Assembly (NCBI GenBank): GCA_044238845.1
Contig: JBIICN010000007.1
Location: 43,236 to 107,235, forward strand
Origin: UBA4416 sp044238845
GTDB taxonomy: Bacteria > Bacteroidota > Bacteroidia > B-17B0 > Aurantibacillaceae
Reading direction: 5' to 3'
DNA: 64,000 bases
The notes under the pieces were generated by a model that worked only from the letters and a program-made list of their open reading frames with translations, made no database searches and was not told the DNA's origin. This document shows positions 35,470 through 44,137 of the stretch, piece after piece. Position 1 is the first letter of the stretch, and every line of letters begins with the position of its first letter. The position numbers and the translations under genes were made by a program.

Positions 35470-36674
35470 TAGCGTATACTTTTTTGTTTAAAATTATTAA
35501 TTCTATCATTTAATTCTAGTAAATCGTACTGTGTAAGACTAGGTGCTTGTTTCAAATTTTGACAATAAGAAAATAGTTTTTTTACATCAGATAAATCTAC
35601 TCCACTTAATTTGCTAATACCACCATAAAACTCATCATTCATCTCATTAGTGTTAACATTAAATTTTTTTCTTACAAAGAAGTAAAAATACTGTATAGTT
35701 TCTTCAGCAATATGTTTATGATTATTCGAATTAAAATAAACATGGCTTATCACATCCACAAACTCAAGCGTTGAATTTTGAAGAGGTTTAATGATTGGAA
35801 TGGGTCTTTGACGGCGTTTCATCTCAAAAATCATAAATATAAAAAGCCCTATGATAAGCATAATGTATCCCATGTAAAGAGAATCGTTACTGAAAATAAA
35901 TTGAAAAATACCTTTTTGCTGAACATTGTAGGTTTTGTAATATTCGTCCCAAATAATTGTATTGTTTTTTATTTTACTTAAAAGAGTGTAAGTGTAATAT
36001 CTATTATTGTGATTTACTATAAATAAATTGCCAAAAACATCAGGTAATGAACTTAAAATTAATTTTCCTTTCCCAATATTAGCTTCTATTAAAACTGGGT
36101 GATTTTGCTTATTTATTGAACTAACTTTAAATAATGTAGTGTCAAAACTAGTAAAATAACTTTCGGTTGCTACTTGTGGGTAAATGTATGATTTTAAAAA
36201 ATTATTTTTTGGAGCAACATATTTCACTTCAAAAGAGGGTTTTAATATTAATGAATCTAAAGAACTATTGGTTGTTCCCCAATTGAACTGTGTATCAATT
36301 TTAAAAGTGTCTTTTAAAACTTTTTGATATTCATTTGAAGCAAAAAAAACGGTGTTTCCTTTTTTAATAAACTTATATAGACTTTGCAAATCTAACTTTG
36401 AAAATTCAATCTTATCATTTAAAAGAATCAATGTGTTTGAGGAGTCGTTTGTTTGGTTATTAATATCATACATCGTTTGCTGATTAACAACAACCTTGTT
36501 AGCATAATTAGTTTCCAGCAAATTAAAAATAGCATAACAACCAAAAGGAATTTTATCTTTCTTTAAATAAGTCCTGCTCCAATTAATGGGTTTAGGTTGC
36601 ATATATTGCAGCACAATAACACCAATAAAAACTATTGCTAGTATATAATAATATTTTTTATTCCCTTTAAACAT
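35469..36674 (-). CDS. DUF4350-type membrane protein
   Basis: 401 aa. One helix near residues 7-25 (YYYILAIVFIGVIVLQYM), a periplasmic part resembling DUF4350 (IPFGCYAIFNLLE, a ~200-residue GATase-like fold), a second helix near 265-285, then a cytoplasmic tail rich in helices. It overlaps both neighbours (one base downstream and eight upstream). Its place between DUF4129 and MoxR is the usual one for this cluster. Function is not known. Confidence 0.82.
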   Translation of the reverse strand: MFKGNKKYYYILAIVFIGVIVLQYMQPKPINWSRTYLKKDKIPFGCYAIFNLLETNYANKVVVNQQTMYDINNQTNDSSNTLILLNDKIEFSKLDLQSLYKFIKKGNTVFFASNEYQKVLKDTFKIDTQFNWGTTNSSLDSLILKPSFEVKYVAPKNNFLKSYIYPQVATESYFTSFDTTLFKVSSINKQNHPVLIEANIGKGKLILSSLPDVFGNLFIVNHNNRYYTYTLLSKIKNNTIIWDEYYKTYNVQQKGIFQFIFSNDSLYMGYIMLIIGLFIFMIFEMKRRQRPIPIIKPLQNSTLEFVDVISHVYFNSNNHKHIAEETIQYFYFFVRKKFNVNTNEMNDEFYGGISKLSGVDLSDVKKLFSYCQNLKQAPSLTQYDLLELNDRINNFKQKSIR

Positions 36675-37392
36675 TTATACTTTGTTCAAATTGTTTAAAC
36701 TCAGTTTCAAAGGCTTGGAAATCGCTTACTGTAATAGGATATTTTCCATACCATACATAATCATATATTCTACTAACAGACTTAAACGTTTTTGTAAAGC
36801 TTGTAGTAGAAAGCTCCTGAGAATAATCTATATTAGTTTTATATGGCTGGTAGTTTATTGCTTTTTTTTGATTTAAAAGATATAGTTGCTTTAAATACAA
36901 CCACCGAATTGCAAATCTATAATCACCAGTATCAATAGCTTTATTAATACGCGAATTAAAATCTATCTGCGAAATATCTTCTTCTAAATCAGAAAAATTA
37001 AATGGTGTGTTTTTTGTATTCCCTCTTAAAAAACTAGTAAACTGTGTTCTAGTAAGAAGCCAAATAATCAAAATTAAGCCCGCAATTGCTAATACCCAAA
37101 CAACTATTTTTTGTGCGTTCAATCTTGTTTCATAATCAGCATTGCCAAATAATAATTCTAAAAGCCAGTTCCAAAATCTGTCCCATAAGCCAATATCTTT
37201 ATCCTCTATTTTTTTAGCAAAATCAAGATTAACTTCTTTAAATACTTTTTGTTCAGCACTTTTTGAAGGAACACTGATCTTTACTACAGAAGAATCGAAC
37301 TGAACCTTTTTGTGGATTGGCGCAGCAAAACTAATGCTTTTAGAAACAATAAAAACAAATAATAAGCTAGATATAAATTTTAAAATACTCAA
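36667..37392 (-). CDS. DUF4129 domain protein
   Basis: 241 aa. Signal or anchor helix at 1-25, a second helix near 95-115 (IVVWVLAIAGLILIIWLL), and a C-terminal DUF4129 part with the FAIRWLYLKQLYLLNQK motif near 165-180. It overlaps the next gene by 8 bp and ends in the MoxR cluster. DUF4129 proteins are membrane partners of MoxR/transglutaminase-type systems. Confidence 0.82.
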   Translation of the reverse strand: MSILKFISSLLFVFIVSKSISFAAPIHKKVQFDSSVVKISVPSKSAEQKVFKEVNLDFAKKIEDKDIGLWDRFWNWLLELLFGNADYETRLNAQKIVVWVLAIAGLILIIWLLTRTQFTSFLRGNTKNTPFNFSDLEEDISQIDFNSRINKAIDTGDYRFAIRWLYLKQLYLLNQKKAINYQPYKTNIDYSQELSTTSFTKTFKSVSRIYDYVWYGKYPITVSDFQAFETEFKQFEQSINV

Positions 37393-37398
37393 CGAAAC

Positions 37399-38346
37399 TT
37401 AATTGATTTCATCAATGCGTGACATCAAACCTTTTCCTTCGTGTTGCTCTTCATGACTCATAAAGTTAAAAGCCGAAATTAAATGAGAAATTGAACTTGT
37501 ACAGTAAGTTAAAAACATTCCTAAAGTGTAAAATACCATCAATAAAATATTATTACCTGCTTCTGGCTGAACATTGCTCATCTCACTCATTCGAGTAAAT
37601 GTATTCATCATTGTCACAATACTAGCAGGTAAATTGAATAGCATTTGTAAAATCCCTAACGCAAATAAAGCCACTACCATGATTAACCAGGTCCACCAAA
37701 AATTACCTGATAAGTATTTTTTTACCTTAGCCATAGAAGAAAAAATGGAGCTCTCATCTCTTACTACCACAAAAAATGAGGCTGGAATAAAATAAGCAAA
37801 TACTGGAATATAAATTAATAACCCAAAAATAAGCAACAAGGCTAATAAAACTCCAGCCACTGCTCCTAACATAGATACAAAGCCAACGCCAATAAGAACT
37901 AAAATAGTTAATACTAGAATAAATACAAGAATAAAAATAATGGAAGCAATAGTTAATCTTCCAATATTACTCCAAACTCGTTTACCTACTTCTGATACGG
38001 TAATTACTTCTCCTAATTGTTTTTCTTGATATATAATCATGTAATTATATACCACTCCACTCAATAAAATATTTGCCAACAAACCACAAAACATCATAAC
38101 ACCTATTGATAAAAAGTAAGTACTATTAAATATGGCTAACGGATTACTTGGCTTTGAATACATCATGTTCATCATAGATGTTTGCATATAAGCATAGCCT
38201 AATCCCATTAATAAAATAAAAGGGCCTACTATTAATATAACACTTCCGAAAAACGATTTAAAATTTTGCTTAATAAACTTTAAGGAATCGCCTAGTATTG
38301 AGCCAAAATCACGTTCTTTTCTGAATTCAATTTTTTGTTGTTGCAT
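37399..38346 (-). CDS. Multi-pass membrane protein of the MoxR cluster
   Basis: 315 aa with about six hydrophobic helices (for example FFGSVILIVGPFILLMGLGY and a glycine-rich VGFVSMLGAVAGVLLALLL). It resembles the membrane proteins with a DUF975-like or glycerophosphodiesterase-type membrane domain often placed between SpoIIM and DUF4129 genes, but I cannot name the family surely. It overlaps the SpoIIM-type gene by 20 bp and precedes the DUF4129 gene by 6 bp. Confidence 0.78.
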   Translation of the reverse strand: MQQQKIEFRKERDFGSILGDSLKFIKQNFKSFFGSVILIVGPFILLMGLGYAYMQTSMMNMMYSKPSNPLAIFNSTYFLSIGVMMFCGLLANILLSGVVYNYMIIYQEKQLGEVITVSEVGKRVWSNIGRLTIASIIFILVFILVLTILVLIGVGFVSMLGAVAGVLLALLLIFGLLIYIPVFAYFIPASFFVVVRDESSIFSSMAKVKKYLSGNFWWTWLIMVVALFALGILQMLFNLPASIVTMMNTFTRMSEMSNVQPEAGNNILLMVFYTLGMFLTYCTSSISHLISAFNFMSHEEQHEGKGLMSRIDEIN

Positions 38347-39298
38347 AATTGATTTTATTAAATTTAAAAGGTAGCCATATAAAATACCATACTAAAAATG
38401 TTAGCGAACCTAAAATAATCATTAAACTTAACCATAAAGGCATTTCAGTATAACGCGTAATAAAACTTTCTAAAAAACCTGCACATATAAAAATTGGAAT
38501 TAATCCTACGATTATTTTAATCCCATCCTTTGCGCCACGTTTAAATGATTCTAATCGGCTATAAGAACCAGGGAACATAAAACTATTTCCCAAAATAAAT
38601 CCAGCGCATCCAGCAATGACAATAGCAGATATTTCAAGAGTACCATGTATCCAAACTACTTTTAAAGCCTTACCTAAAACATTATACTGATAAAACATGG
38701 CAAAAAATGAGCCCAACATAATACAATTGTATAAAATATAAAAACCAGTGCCAACCGAAAAAATCATGCCCATGGCAAACATCATAAACGACACTCTTAT
38801 GTTATTTATGGTGATGTAAAAAAACATAAATCCTTGAGGCATTTCTCCATAAATCCCAATTGGATTACCATTTTTAATACGTTCAATAGTTTGGTTCACA
38901 TAGTCATCTCCCATAATTATGCGCACAAATGACTCATCATATAATTGAGAAACAACGCCTAATAACGTGCCAATAACTCCCACCACAAATGAAATCAACA
39001 ACAAGTTATGATACTTGCCAAACAACGAGGGTATTTCAATTTTCCAAAATAAGAAAATGCGTTTATTACTTTCTTTTTTATTGCGATATACTAATTGATG
39101 AACTCTTGCCGTTAAAGAATTTAGATACTTGGTTGTTTTACTTTCTTCGTAATTACTTTTAGAGTAGGAAAAATCATCTGTTAACTCAATAAACATTTCA
39201 GCAACCTTTGCAGGATGTTCAACTTCCTTTTTATCGAGAGAAGATTCGTAATTTTCCCACTTAGAAGCATTTTGTTTTAAGAATGTAATTTCTTTCAC
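38327..39298 (-). CDS. Stage II sporulation protein M (SpoIIM)-like membrane protein
   Basis: 323 aa, with a soluble N-terminus (about 1-100) and five to six helices. The SpoIIM-family features are GFMFFYITINNIRVSFMMF, then GSFFAMFYQ and WIHGTLEISAIVIAGCAGF. This is not a sporulator; homologues in Bacteroidota are part of the MoxR cluster and their function is unknown. It is the first gene of the minus-strand cluster and diverges from the RDD gene with a 103-bp gap. Confidence 0.88.
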   Translation of the reverse strand: MKEITFLKQNASKWENYESSLDKKEVEHPAKVAEMFIELTDDFSYSKSNYEESKTTKYLNSLTARVHQLVYRNKKESNKRIFLFWKIEIPSLFGKYHNLLLISFVVGVIGTLLGVVSQLYDESFVRIIMGDDYVNQTIERIKNGNPIGIYGEMPQGFMFFYITINNIRVSFMMFAMGMIFSVGTGFYILYNCIMLGSFFAMFYQYNVLGKALKVVWIHGTLEISAIVIAGCAGFILGNSFMFPGSYSRLESFKRGAKDGIKIIVGLIPIFICAGFLESFITRYTEMPLWLSLMIILGSLTFLVWYFIWLPFKFNKINYATTKN

Positions 39299-39401
39299 TA
39301 CTTATTTAATTACTCTCTAAATTTATAAAAAATGTAGAGAAATTAATTATATTTATGTGTTATATTATTAAAAGTATGATTTTTAATCGTCTGTAATTAC
39401 A

Positions 39402-40136
39402 ATGGAAACTATTAAAATTACCACCTCGCAAAATGTAGATTTAGAATATGAGGCAGCGGGTGTTGGATATAGAATTTTAGCAACATTATTAGATGGTGTG
39501 TTTATAGCGGTTTATATTGTTATTATTGTTTTGCTTTGTATGCAACTTGGGTTTAATTATTTTTATCAAAGCAATCAATACTTAGCTTCAACTTTAATTA
39601 TTATTTTAGGTTTACCTGTTCTACTCTATCATTTTTTGAGCGAAACCTTTATGAACGGGCAAAGTTTAGGAAAAAAAGTTGTAGGCATAAAAGTTGTAAA
39701 ACTTGATGGAACACAACCTGGCATTGGCTCATTTATTCTTCGTTCAATACTTCGTGTTATTGATATTCAACTAGTAAATGGTTTAGTTGCGTTAATAAGT
39801 GTGGCCGCATCCGATAAAAGTCAACGTTTAGGTGATATGGCAGCTGGAACCACAGTTATTAAAAAAGGCTCAAATGTATCTTTACAAAATACGATCCTTT
39901 ATAAACAAGTTATAGATTATAAAATAGTGTTTGAACAAGTAGCCTTGTTATCAGATAAAGACTTGGGAATTATCAAAGAAATTTTAGACCATAGTTTAGC
40001 AAATAATAAACCTCAGAACCTTAAAGCTTTAGCCCAAAAAGTAAAAACTAAAATGAATATTACAACTACATTAACTGACGAACAATTTTTAAAAACTGTT
40101 TTATTAGATTATAGTCATTATCAATTTGAGAAATAG
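39402..40136 (+). CDS. RDD-family membrane protein
   Basis: 244 aa. The RDD core is clear: GYRILATLLDGVFIAVYIVI near 22-41, GQSLGKKVVGIKVVKLDG and FILRSILRVID near 110-120. Three or four helices are visible before a cytoplasmic C-terminus with a helical repeat. RDD proteins are widespread and of poorly known function; this family often flanks SpoIIM genes, as here. Its end is 1 bp from the end of the opposing DUF3109 gene. Confidence 0.88.
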   Translation: METIKITTSQNVDLEYEAAGVGYRILATLLDGVFIAVYIVIIVLLCMQLGFNYFYQSNQYLASTLIIILGLPVLLYHFLSETFMNGQSLGKKVVGIKVVKLDGTQPGIGSFILRSILRVIDIQLVNGLVALISVAASDKSQRLGDMAAGTTVIKKGSNVSLQNTILYKQVIDYKIVFEQVALLSDKDLGIIKEILDHSLANNKPQNLKALAQKVKTKMNITTTLTDEQFLKTVLLDYSHYQFEK

Positions 40137-40137
40137 T

Positions 40138-40713
40138 TTACTTTTTTGAGTAAGCTTGATAAACAGCATCTAACTCTTCATACCACGCATCACCGTATTT
40201 TCTAATTAACGGTTCCTTTAAAAATTTAAATACTGGAACATTTAATTGTTGTCCACATTCGCAAGCGGGTTTACAAATATGCCACGAATGGTAATTAACG
40301 GCATCATATTCTTTATACTCTTTAATTCTGATGGGATATAAATGGCAAGAAATTGGTTTTTTCCAATCAATTTTTCCATCCAGATAAGCTTGTTCAATAG
40401 CACACTTCGCAATATTCTTCTCGTCAAAAAACACAAATGCACATTCCTCACCCTCGCTCACTAAGGTTGTTGTGTAATCTCCATCACTATCTAAGATATA
40501 AGTGCCTTGTTTTTCAACGGCAGCAATTCCTTTTTCATTCATATAAGGTTTAACAGATGGATAAACTTTATCTAAAATTTTTAATTCTTTTTTATTTAAT
40601 GGGGCGCCGCTATCACCAGAAACACAACATTCGCCTTTACAAGCATTTAAATCGCAAACAAATTTTTTATCAAAAATATCTTCCGAAATAAGGGTATGGT
40701 TTATTGCTATCAT
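40138..40713 (-). CDS. DUF3109 / YkgJ-type cysteine cluster protein
   Basis: 191 aa from the ATG at 40713; the frame is open to a TTG at 40728 but the -7 element overlaps that part. Cysteine pattern: CDLNACKGECC, then CAFVFFDEKNIAKC, CHLYPI and CKPACECG, which is typical of DUF3109, proposed to chelate iron or zinc. It is soluble and has no signal peptide. The -7 element ends 4 bp before the ATG, so the mRNA may be leaderless. Function is not known. Confidence 0.85.
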   Translation of the reverse strand: MIAINHTLISEDIFDKKFVCDLNACKGECCVSGDSGAPLNKKELKILDKVYPSVKPYMNEKGIAAVEKQGTYILDSDGDYTTTLVSEGEECAFVFFDEKNIAKCAIEQAYLDGKIDWKKPISCHLYPIRIKEYKEYDAVNYHSWHICKPACECGQQLNVPVFKFLKEPLIRKYGDAWYEELDAVYQAYSKK

Positions 40714-40717
40714 AAGG

Positions 40718-40725
40718 CAAAAGTA
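40718..40725 (-). promoter_or_regulatory. -7 element directly before the DUF3109 start
   Basis: Read on the minus strand this is TACTTTTG, a full match to TAnnTTTG. It is only 4 bp from the ATG at 40713, so transcription would begin at or near the start codon (leaderless). Confidence 0.45.
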
Positions 40726-40752
40726 CAATAAATAAAAATGTGATAAAAAGGA

Positions 40753-40780
40753 TTTGATTAATTGATAAGAGTTATATTTG
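40753..40780 (+). promoter_or_regulatory. Promoter of the DarA-like gene
   Basis: TTTG (40753-40756), 16 bases, TATATTTG (40773-40780), a full -7 element, 14 bp before the ATG at 40795. The spacing is somewhat shorter than the usual 19. Confidence 0.45.
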
Positions 40781-40794
40781 AATAACGTAACGTC

Positions 40795-41721
40795 ATGAAA
40801 AAAGTACTAGTTGTTTATTATACACAAACCGGGCAAGCAAAACAAGCATTAGATGCTACCTTAAAGTCGTTTGAGGAAAACAAAAATTACCAATTAGATT
40901 ATTTATTAGTGAAACCAAAAAATGCATTTCCTTATCCTTGGAGCTATACTCAATTTTTTGATGCATTTCCGGAGACTGTTAATGGTATTCCATGTGAATT
41001 AGAACCTCTTAATATTGACTCTCATACAAATTACGATTTAGTGGTTATCGCATATCAACCTTGGTTTTTAAGTATATGCGTTCCTATTAGTAGTTTTTTA
41101 CAAAGTCCTGAAGCCAAAAAACTATTGGAAAATAAGCCAATCATAACAATTATTAATTGTCGTAATATGTGGCTGGGCGCTCAAGAAAAGATGAAAAAAC
41201 GCCTGTTAGATTTAAACGCCAACTTAGTTGGTAATATTACATTTGTAGATAGATCTTCTAATTTAATTAGCTTAGTTACAGTGTTAGCATTTGTTTTAAA
41301 AGGCATTAAAGAAAATTTTATGGGTATTTTTCCAAAATATGGTGTAACAGCTAAAGATTTAGCTCACGCGCCAGTATTTGGAAAAATAATAATTGATAAT
41401 TTAGAAAATAACCAATTACAACATATTCAACCTCAATTAAATCAACAAGGCGCTTTAGATATAAGAGGAAATATATTGCTAATGGAAGGCAGAGGTCGTG
41501 CACTATTTCCACTGTACGCAAACTATATTTCTAAAAAAGGTACGCAAGGAAGTGAGCAACGTAGAACTAGAGTTAGAATATTTGGAATTGTTTTGCCAAC
41601 TGGTATTTTACTATTGTCGCCAATTATTACTGTTTTATCACGTTTAGTTCCTTTACTAGCTAAAAATAAATTTGATAAAGAAATAGCGTATTACTCTCAA
41701 AATACGTTAAGAGAATCATAA
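40795..41721 (+). CDS. Flavodoxin-fold protein, DarA-like
   Basis: 308 aa. It begins with a flavodoxin-type FMN-binding strand-loop (VLVVYYTQTGQAKQ) and continues with NCRNMWLGAQEKMKK, a sequence shared with proteins annotated as the dialkylresorcinol condensing enzyme DarA in Bacteroidota. Two hydrophobic segments lie near the C-terminus (IVLPTGILLLSPIITVL). In known clusters DarA stands beside the ketosynthase DarB; no such gene is here, so the role in resorcinol or flexirubin-type lipids is only suggested. A single gene with its own promoter. Confidence 0.78.
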   Translation: MKKVLVVYYTQTGQAKQALDATLKSFEENKNYQLDYLLVKPKNAFPYPWSYTQFFDAFPETVNGIPCELEPLNIDSHTNYDLVVIAYQPWFLSICVPISSFLQSPEAKKLLENKPIITIINCRNMWLGAQEKMKKRLLDLNANLVGNITFVDRSSNLISLVTVLAFVLKGIKENFMGIFPKYGVTAKDLAHAPVFGKIIIDNLENNQLQHIQPQLNQQGALDIRGNILLMEGRGRALFPLYANYISKKGTQGSEQRRTRVRIFGIVLPTGILLLSPIITVLSRLVPLLAKNKFDKEIAYYSQNTLRES

Positions 41722-41769
41722 AACTTATTTACGGAACGTTTTTTGTTTATTTAAATTAAAATTTTTGAT

Positions 41770-42195
41770 ATGAAAAAAATAACTTTCTTCTCATTCATCC
41801 TTTTTGGAGTAATTTTAGCCTCATGTGCTAGTGATAAAAAAGACGATCCAAATGCTCCAGCACCAATTACAGACGTTAGAGATAAGTTTGTTGCTTATTG
41901 GAATGTTAGTGAAAATAGTTCTACCGCAGGAATAAATACTCACACTGTAAATATTGTTAAATCAACTACTTCATCAAACGAAATTTCAATCAATAACTTC
42001 TCTGGATTATCAATCGCAGCAAGAGCAAGTGTAAATAACAATATAATTACAATACCCTATCAACAATTAGGTAGTATTGGTTTTACACAAGGTACAGGAA
42101 CACTAACAAATGCTAATAATATTTCTTTAAGTTATACCACTACTATAGCTTCTAGTCCGGCAGATAATTGTACAGCTGTTTATACTAAACAATAA
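41770..42195 (+). CDS. Small lipoprotein of unknown function
   Basis: 141 aa. Lipobox LASC at about residues 16-19, then an Asp/Lys/Pro-rich linker and a beta-rich domain without known motifs. It probably sits in the outer membrane facing the periplasm. It follows the DarA-like gene by 48 bp, and a strong terminator ends the unit. Confidence 0.75.
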   Translation: MKKITFFSFILFGVILASCASDKKDDPNAPAPITDVRDKFVAYWNVSENSSTAGINTHTVNIVKSTTSSNEISINNFSGLSIAARASVNNNIITIPYQQLGSIGFTQGTGTLTNANNISLSYTTTIASSPADNCTAVYTKQ

Positions 42196-42237
42196 TTCCA
42201 TTTTTCGTTAAAAACATACCACTTACCAATTCAAACT

Positions 42238-42266
42238 AACCACATCTCAATCAGATGTGGTTTTTT
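42238..42266 (+). terminator. Rho-independent terminator
   Basis: Perfect stem AACCACATCT / AGATGTGGTT (42238-42247, 42253-42262) with loop CAATC and a run of T. It ends the lipoprotein unit. Confidence 0.88.
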
Positions 42267-42365
42267 ATTGATACCCAATATACCTTTACATCAGCAAACA
42301 AATCTTAAGCGCGTTAAAGAGAAGTTTGAAAACAAAAAAAGTATAACCCTCTAAAAAAAATTGTT

Positions 42366-43178
42366 ATGAATATTTTAGGAAATAATTCCAACAAACTAAA
42401 CGACGTGATTTTTGAAAACAGAAACAAAAATTATGGAGCTTATGAAATTCGATCAAGCTATAATGACTCTTTAAAAAAGTCGCTATTATTTTTAACTAGT
42501 ATAGTGACTTTACTATTTGGTTCAGTGATTATTAATAATAAAATAAATGCTGATAGTGTATTAGAACAACCAACTATTATCGACGATTTAGCTGCCAACA
42601 CATTAACTTATTCAACTGTAGTTGACATGAAGCCTCCAGTAATTGAACCGGTGCAAAATACAGCGGCAGCAGCAACTGCACCTACAGGTGGCATGCCAAC
42701 TCAAATTGTTGATGTACTAACTAATACAACGGCAGTAAATCCCTCAAATCCTATTAGTGGAGTTGGAACAGAAACAGCAACAGGTACCGCGCCGATTGGA
42801 ACAGAAACAGCAACAGCAACAACTGTTCATGTTGCTAATACAGCATCAATTACAACTAATGAAATTGTAGTTATTGCAGAAGAGATGCCTGAATTTGAAG
42901 GAGGTGTTACTGGTTTAATGAAATACCTAGGACAAAATGTTGTGTATCCATCACTAGCAAGAGAGGCTGGTAAAGAAGGAACTGTATATGTTTCGTTTAT
43001 TGTAAACGAAATAGGAAATATTGAAAATGTAAAAATTATGCGTGGCATTGGCTTAGGATGTGATGAAGAAGTAGTAAGAGTCATTTCAAAAATGCCGCGC
43101 TGGAAAAAAGCAGGTAAAAATGCTGGCCATCCTGTAAAAGTGAGATTTAATATTCCTGTTTCTTTTAAATTAAAATAA
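42366..43178 (+). CDS. TonB-family energy transducer
   Basis: 270 aa. The N-terminus is cytoplasmic (NKLNDVIFENRNKNYGAYEIR, the conserved Bacteroidota TonB start), a single helix lies near 37-57, a proline- and alanine-rich periplasmic linker follows, and the C-terminal TonB fold occupies about 175-270 (EMPEFEGGVTGLMKYL, VYVSFIVNEIGNI). It couples the proton motive force of an ExbB/D complex to outer membrane receptors, but no exbB or exbD is nearby. A bidirectional terminator follows. Confidence 0.92.
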   Translation: MNILGNNSNKLNDVIFENRNKNYGAYEIRSSYNDSLKKSLLFLTSIVTLLFGSVIINNKINADSVLEQPTIIDDLAANTLTYSTVVDMKPPVIEPVQNTAAAATAPTGGMPTQIVDVLTNTTAVNPSNPISGVGTETATGTAPIGTETATATTVHVANTASITTNEIVVIAEEMPEFEGGVTGLMKYLGQNVVYPSLAREAGKEGTVYVSFIVNEIGNIENVKIMRGIGLGCDEEVVRVISKMPRWKKAGKNAGHPVKVRFNIPVSFKLK

Positions 43179-43196
43179 TTATCATTACGTAAAACA

Positions 43197-43229
43197 AAAA
43201 GCCCTTTCACTGTTAGCGAAAGGGCTTTT
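43197..43229 (+). terminator. Bidirectional terminator
   Basis: AAAAGCCCTTTC (43197-43208) pairs with GAAAGGGCTTTT (43218-43229) around 9 bases. It sits between the converging tonB and lipoprotein genes and can stop both. Confidence 0.88.
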
Positions 43230-43247
43230 ATTTAATTAAAATCTTTA

Positions 43248-43772
43248 CTATGCTTCTGCATTTGGTTTCTCTATAATTTGTTTTGCTGAATCAAGCATTT
43301 TTTGAATAGCATCTTTACCTAAAGGTTCGCCATCTGCTGGAACAACATCTTCAAAGACATAAGTATTGTTGCCAATTTTTTGAATAGAATAAAAATGATA
43401 TTCAGGTTTAGTGATTGCACTTTCCCACATAATGGTTAATGGTTCATCCACTACAAACGATTTAAAAATATTGACATCATTAGATTTAATGTCACTTTTT
43501 CTTAATTCTATATCTCCAGGGTCTTCTGTAATAGAAATATGAAATGTTTTTCCAACTCTAATTTCTAATGCACCCCATGTTTGTTCAATAACTTCTAACT
43601 TTGCAACTGTAGTATCTGGTACAAAAATAGAAAATTGTTTTCCAAATTTACTTAAGTCCATTGCAATCATTCCTGCTGGTGCTTCAATGTTTTGCTTAGT
43701 GTTTTTACCACCGCAAGATGAAATCACAACGGATAAAGTAATAACTGATAATAATGTAAATAATTTTTTCAT
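43248..43772 (-). CDS. Lipoprotein of unknown function
   Basis: 174 aa. Signal peptide and lipobox (VISSCGG at about 16-22). A beta-rich domain follows with no recognised motifs; the end is acidic and helical. It probably lies in the envelope. It is convergent with tonB, with a terminator between. Confidence 0.78.
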   Translation of the reverse strand: MKKLFTLLSVITLSVVISSCGGKNTKQNIEAPAGMIAMDLSKFGKQFSIFVPDTTVAKLEVIEQTWGALEIRVGKTFHISITEDPGDIELRKSDIKSNDVNIFKSFVVDEPLTIMWESAITKPEYHFYSIQKIGNNTYVFEDVVPADGEPLGKDAIQKMLDSAKQIIEKPNAEA

Positions 43773-43886
43773 GATGATTTGTTTATTGTTTATTAAATGT
43801 ACAATTAAATTATGTTTTAGTAAACTTAACTACACGTATTGTTTGTTGAGCAAATATAGTGTAAACACACGTGTTGCAAAAATAAT

Positions 43887-43913
43887 AATGCCACTATTTT
43901 TTATAGTGGCATT
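43887..43913. repeat. Second hairpin after the H1-like gene
   Basis: AATGCCACTAT pairs perfectly with ATAGTGGCATT around TTTTT (11-bp stem). It lies 5 bp beyond the terminator of the H1-like gene, giving two strong hairpins in tandem at its 3' side. Confidence 0.6.
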
Positions 43914-43917
43914 AAAC

Positions 43918-43940
43918 AAAAAACCCCGCTAATGCGGGGC
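43918..43940 (-). terminator. Terminator of the H1-like gene
   Basis: On the minus strand CCCCGC pairs with GCGGGG around ATTA, followed by six T. It begins 6 bp after the stop. Confidence 0.88.
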
Positions 43941-43945
43941 TTTTA

Positions 43946-44137
43946 TTACTTTTTCTTAGCTGCTGCTTTTTTAGGAGCTGCTTTTTTTACTGCTTTTTTA
44001 GGAGCTGCTTTTTTTACTACTTTTTTAGCTGCTGCTTTTTTAGGAGCTGCTTTTTTTACTGCTTTTTTAGCTGCTGCTTTTTTAGGAGCTGCTTTTTTTA
44101 CTGCTTTTTTAGGAGCTGCTTTTTTAGTTGTTGCCAT
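43946..44137 (-). CDS. Small histone H1-like lysine/alanine-rich protein
   Basis: 63 aa, made almost entirely of Lys, Ala, Pro and Val: MATTKKAAPKKAVKK followed by five or six PKKAxxKK-type units. The DNA is a near-identical tandem repeat of about 27 bp units (AAPKKAVKK). Such basic tails resemble eukaryotic H1 and chlamydial Hc1, so nucleoid binding is the likely role (inference). It stands alone, with a strong terminator after it, so it may be highly expressed. Related segments appear in Adk, HemD and bTHX in this window. Confidence 0.85.
   Translation of the reverse strand: MATTKKAAPKKAVKKAAPKKAAAKKAVKKAAPKKAAAKKVVKKAAPKKAVKKAAPKKAAAKKK

Noticed and set aside
43855..43880. Palindromic ACACGTGT-like sequence near the H1-like gene
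   Set aside because: Short and without a clear relation to a promoter; the stronger hairpins nearby explain the region.
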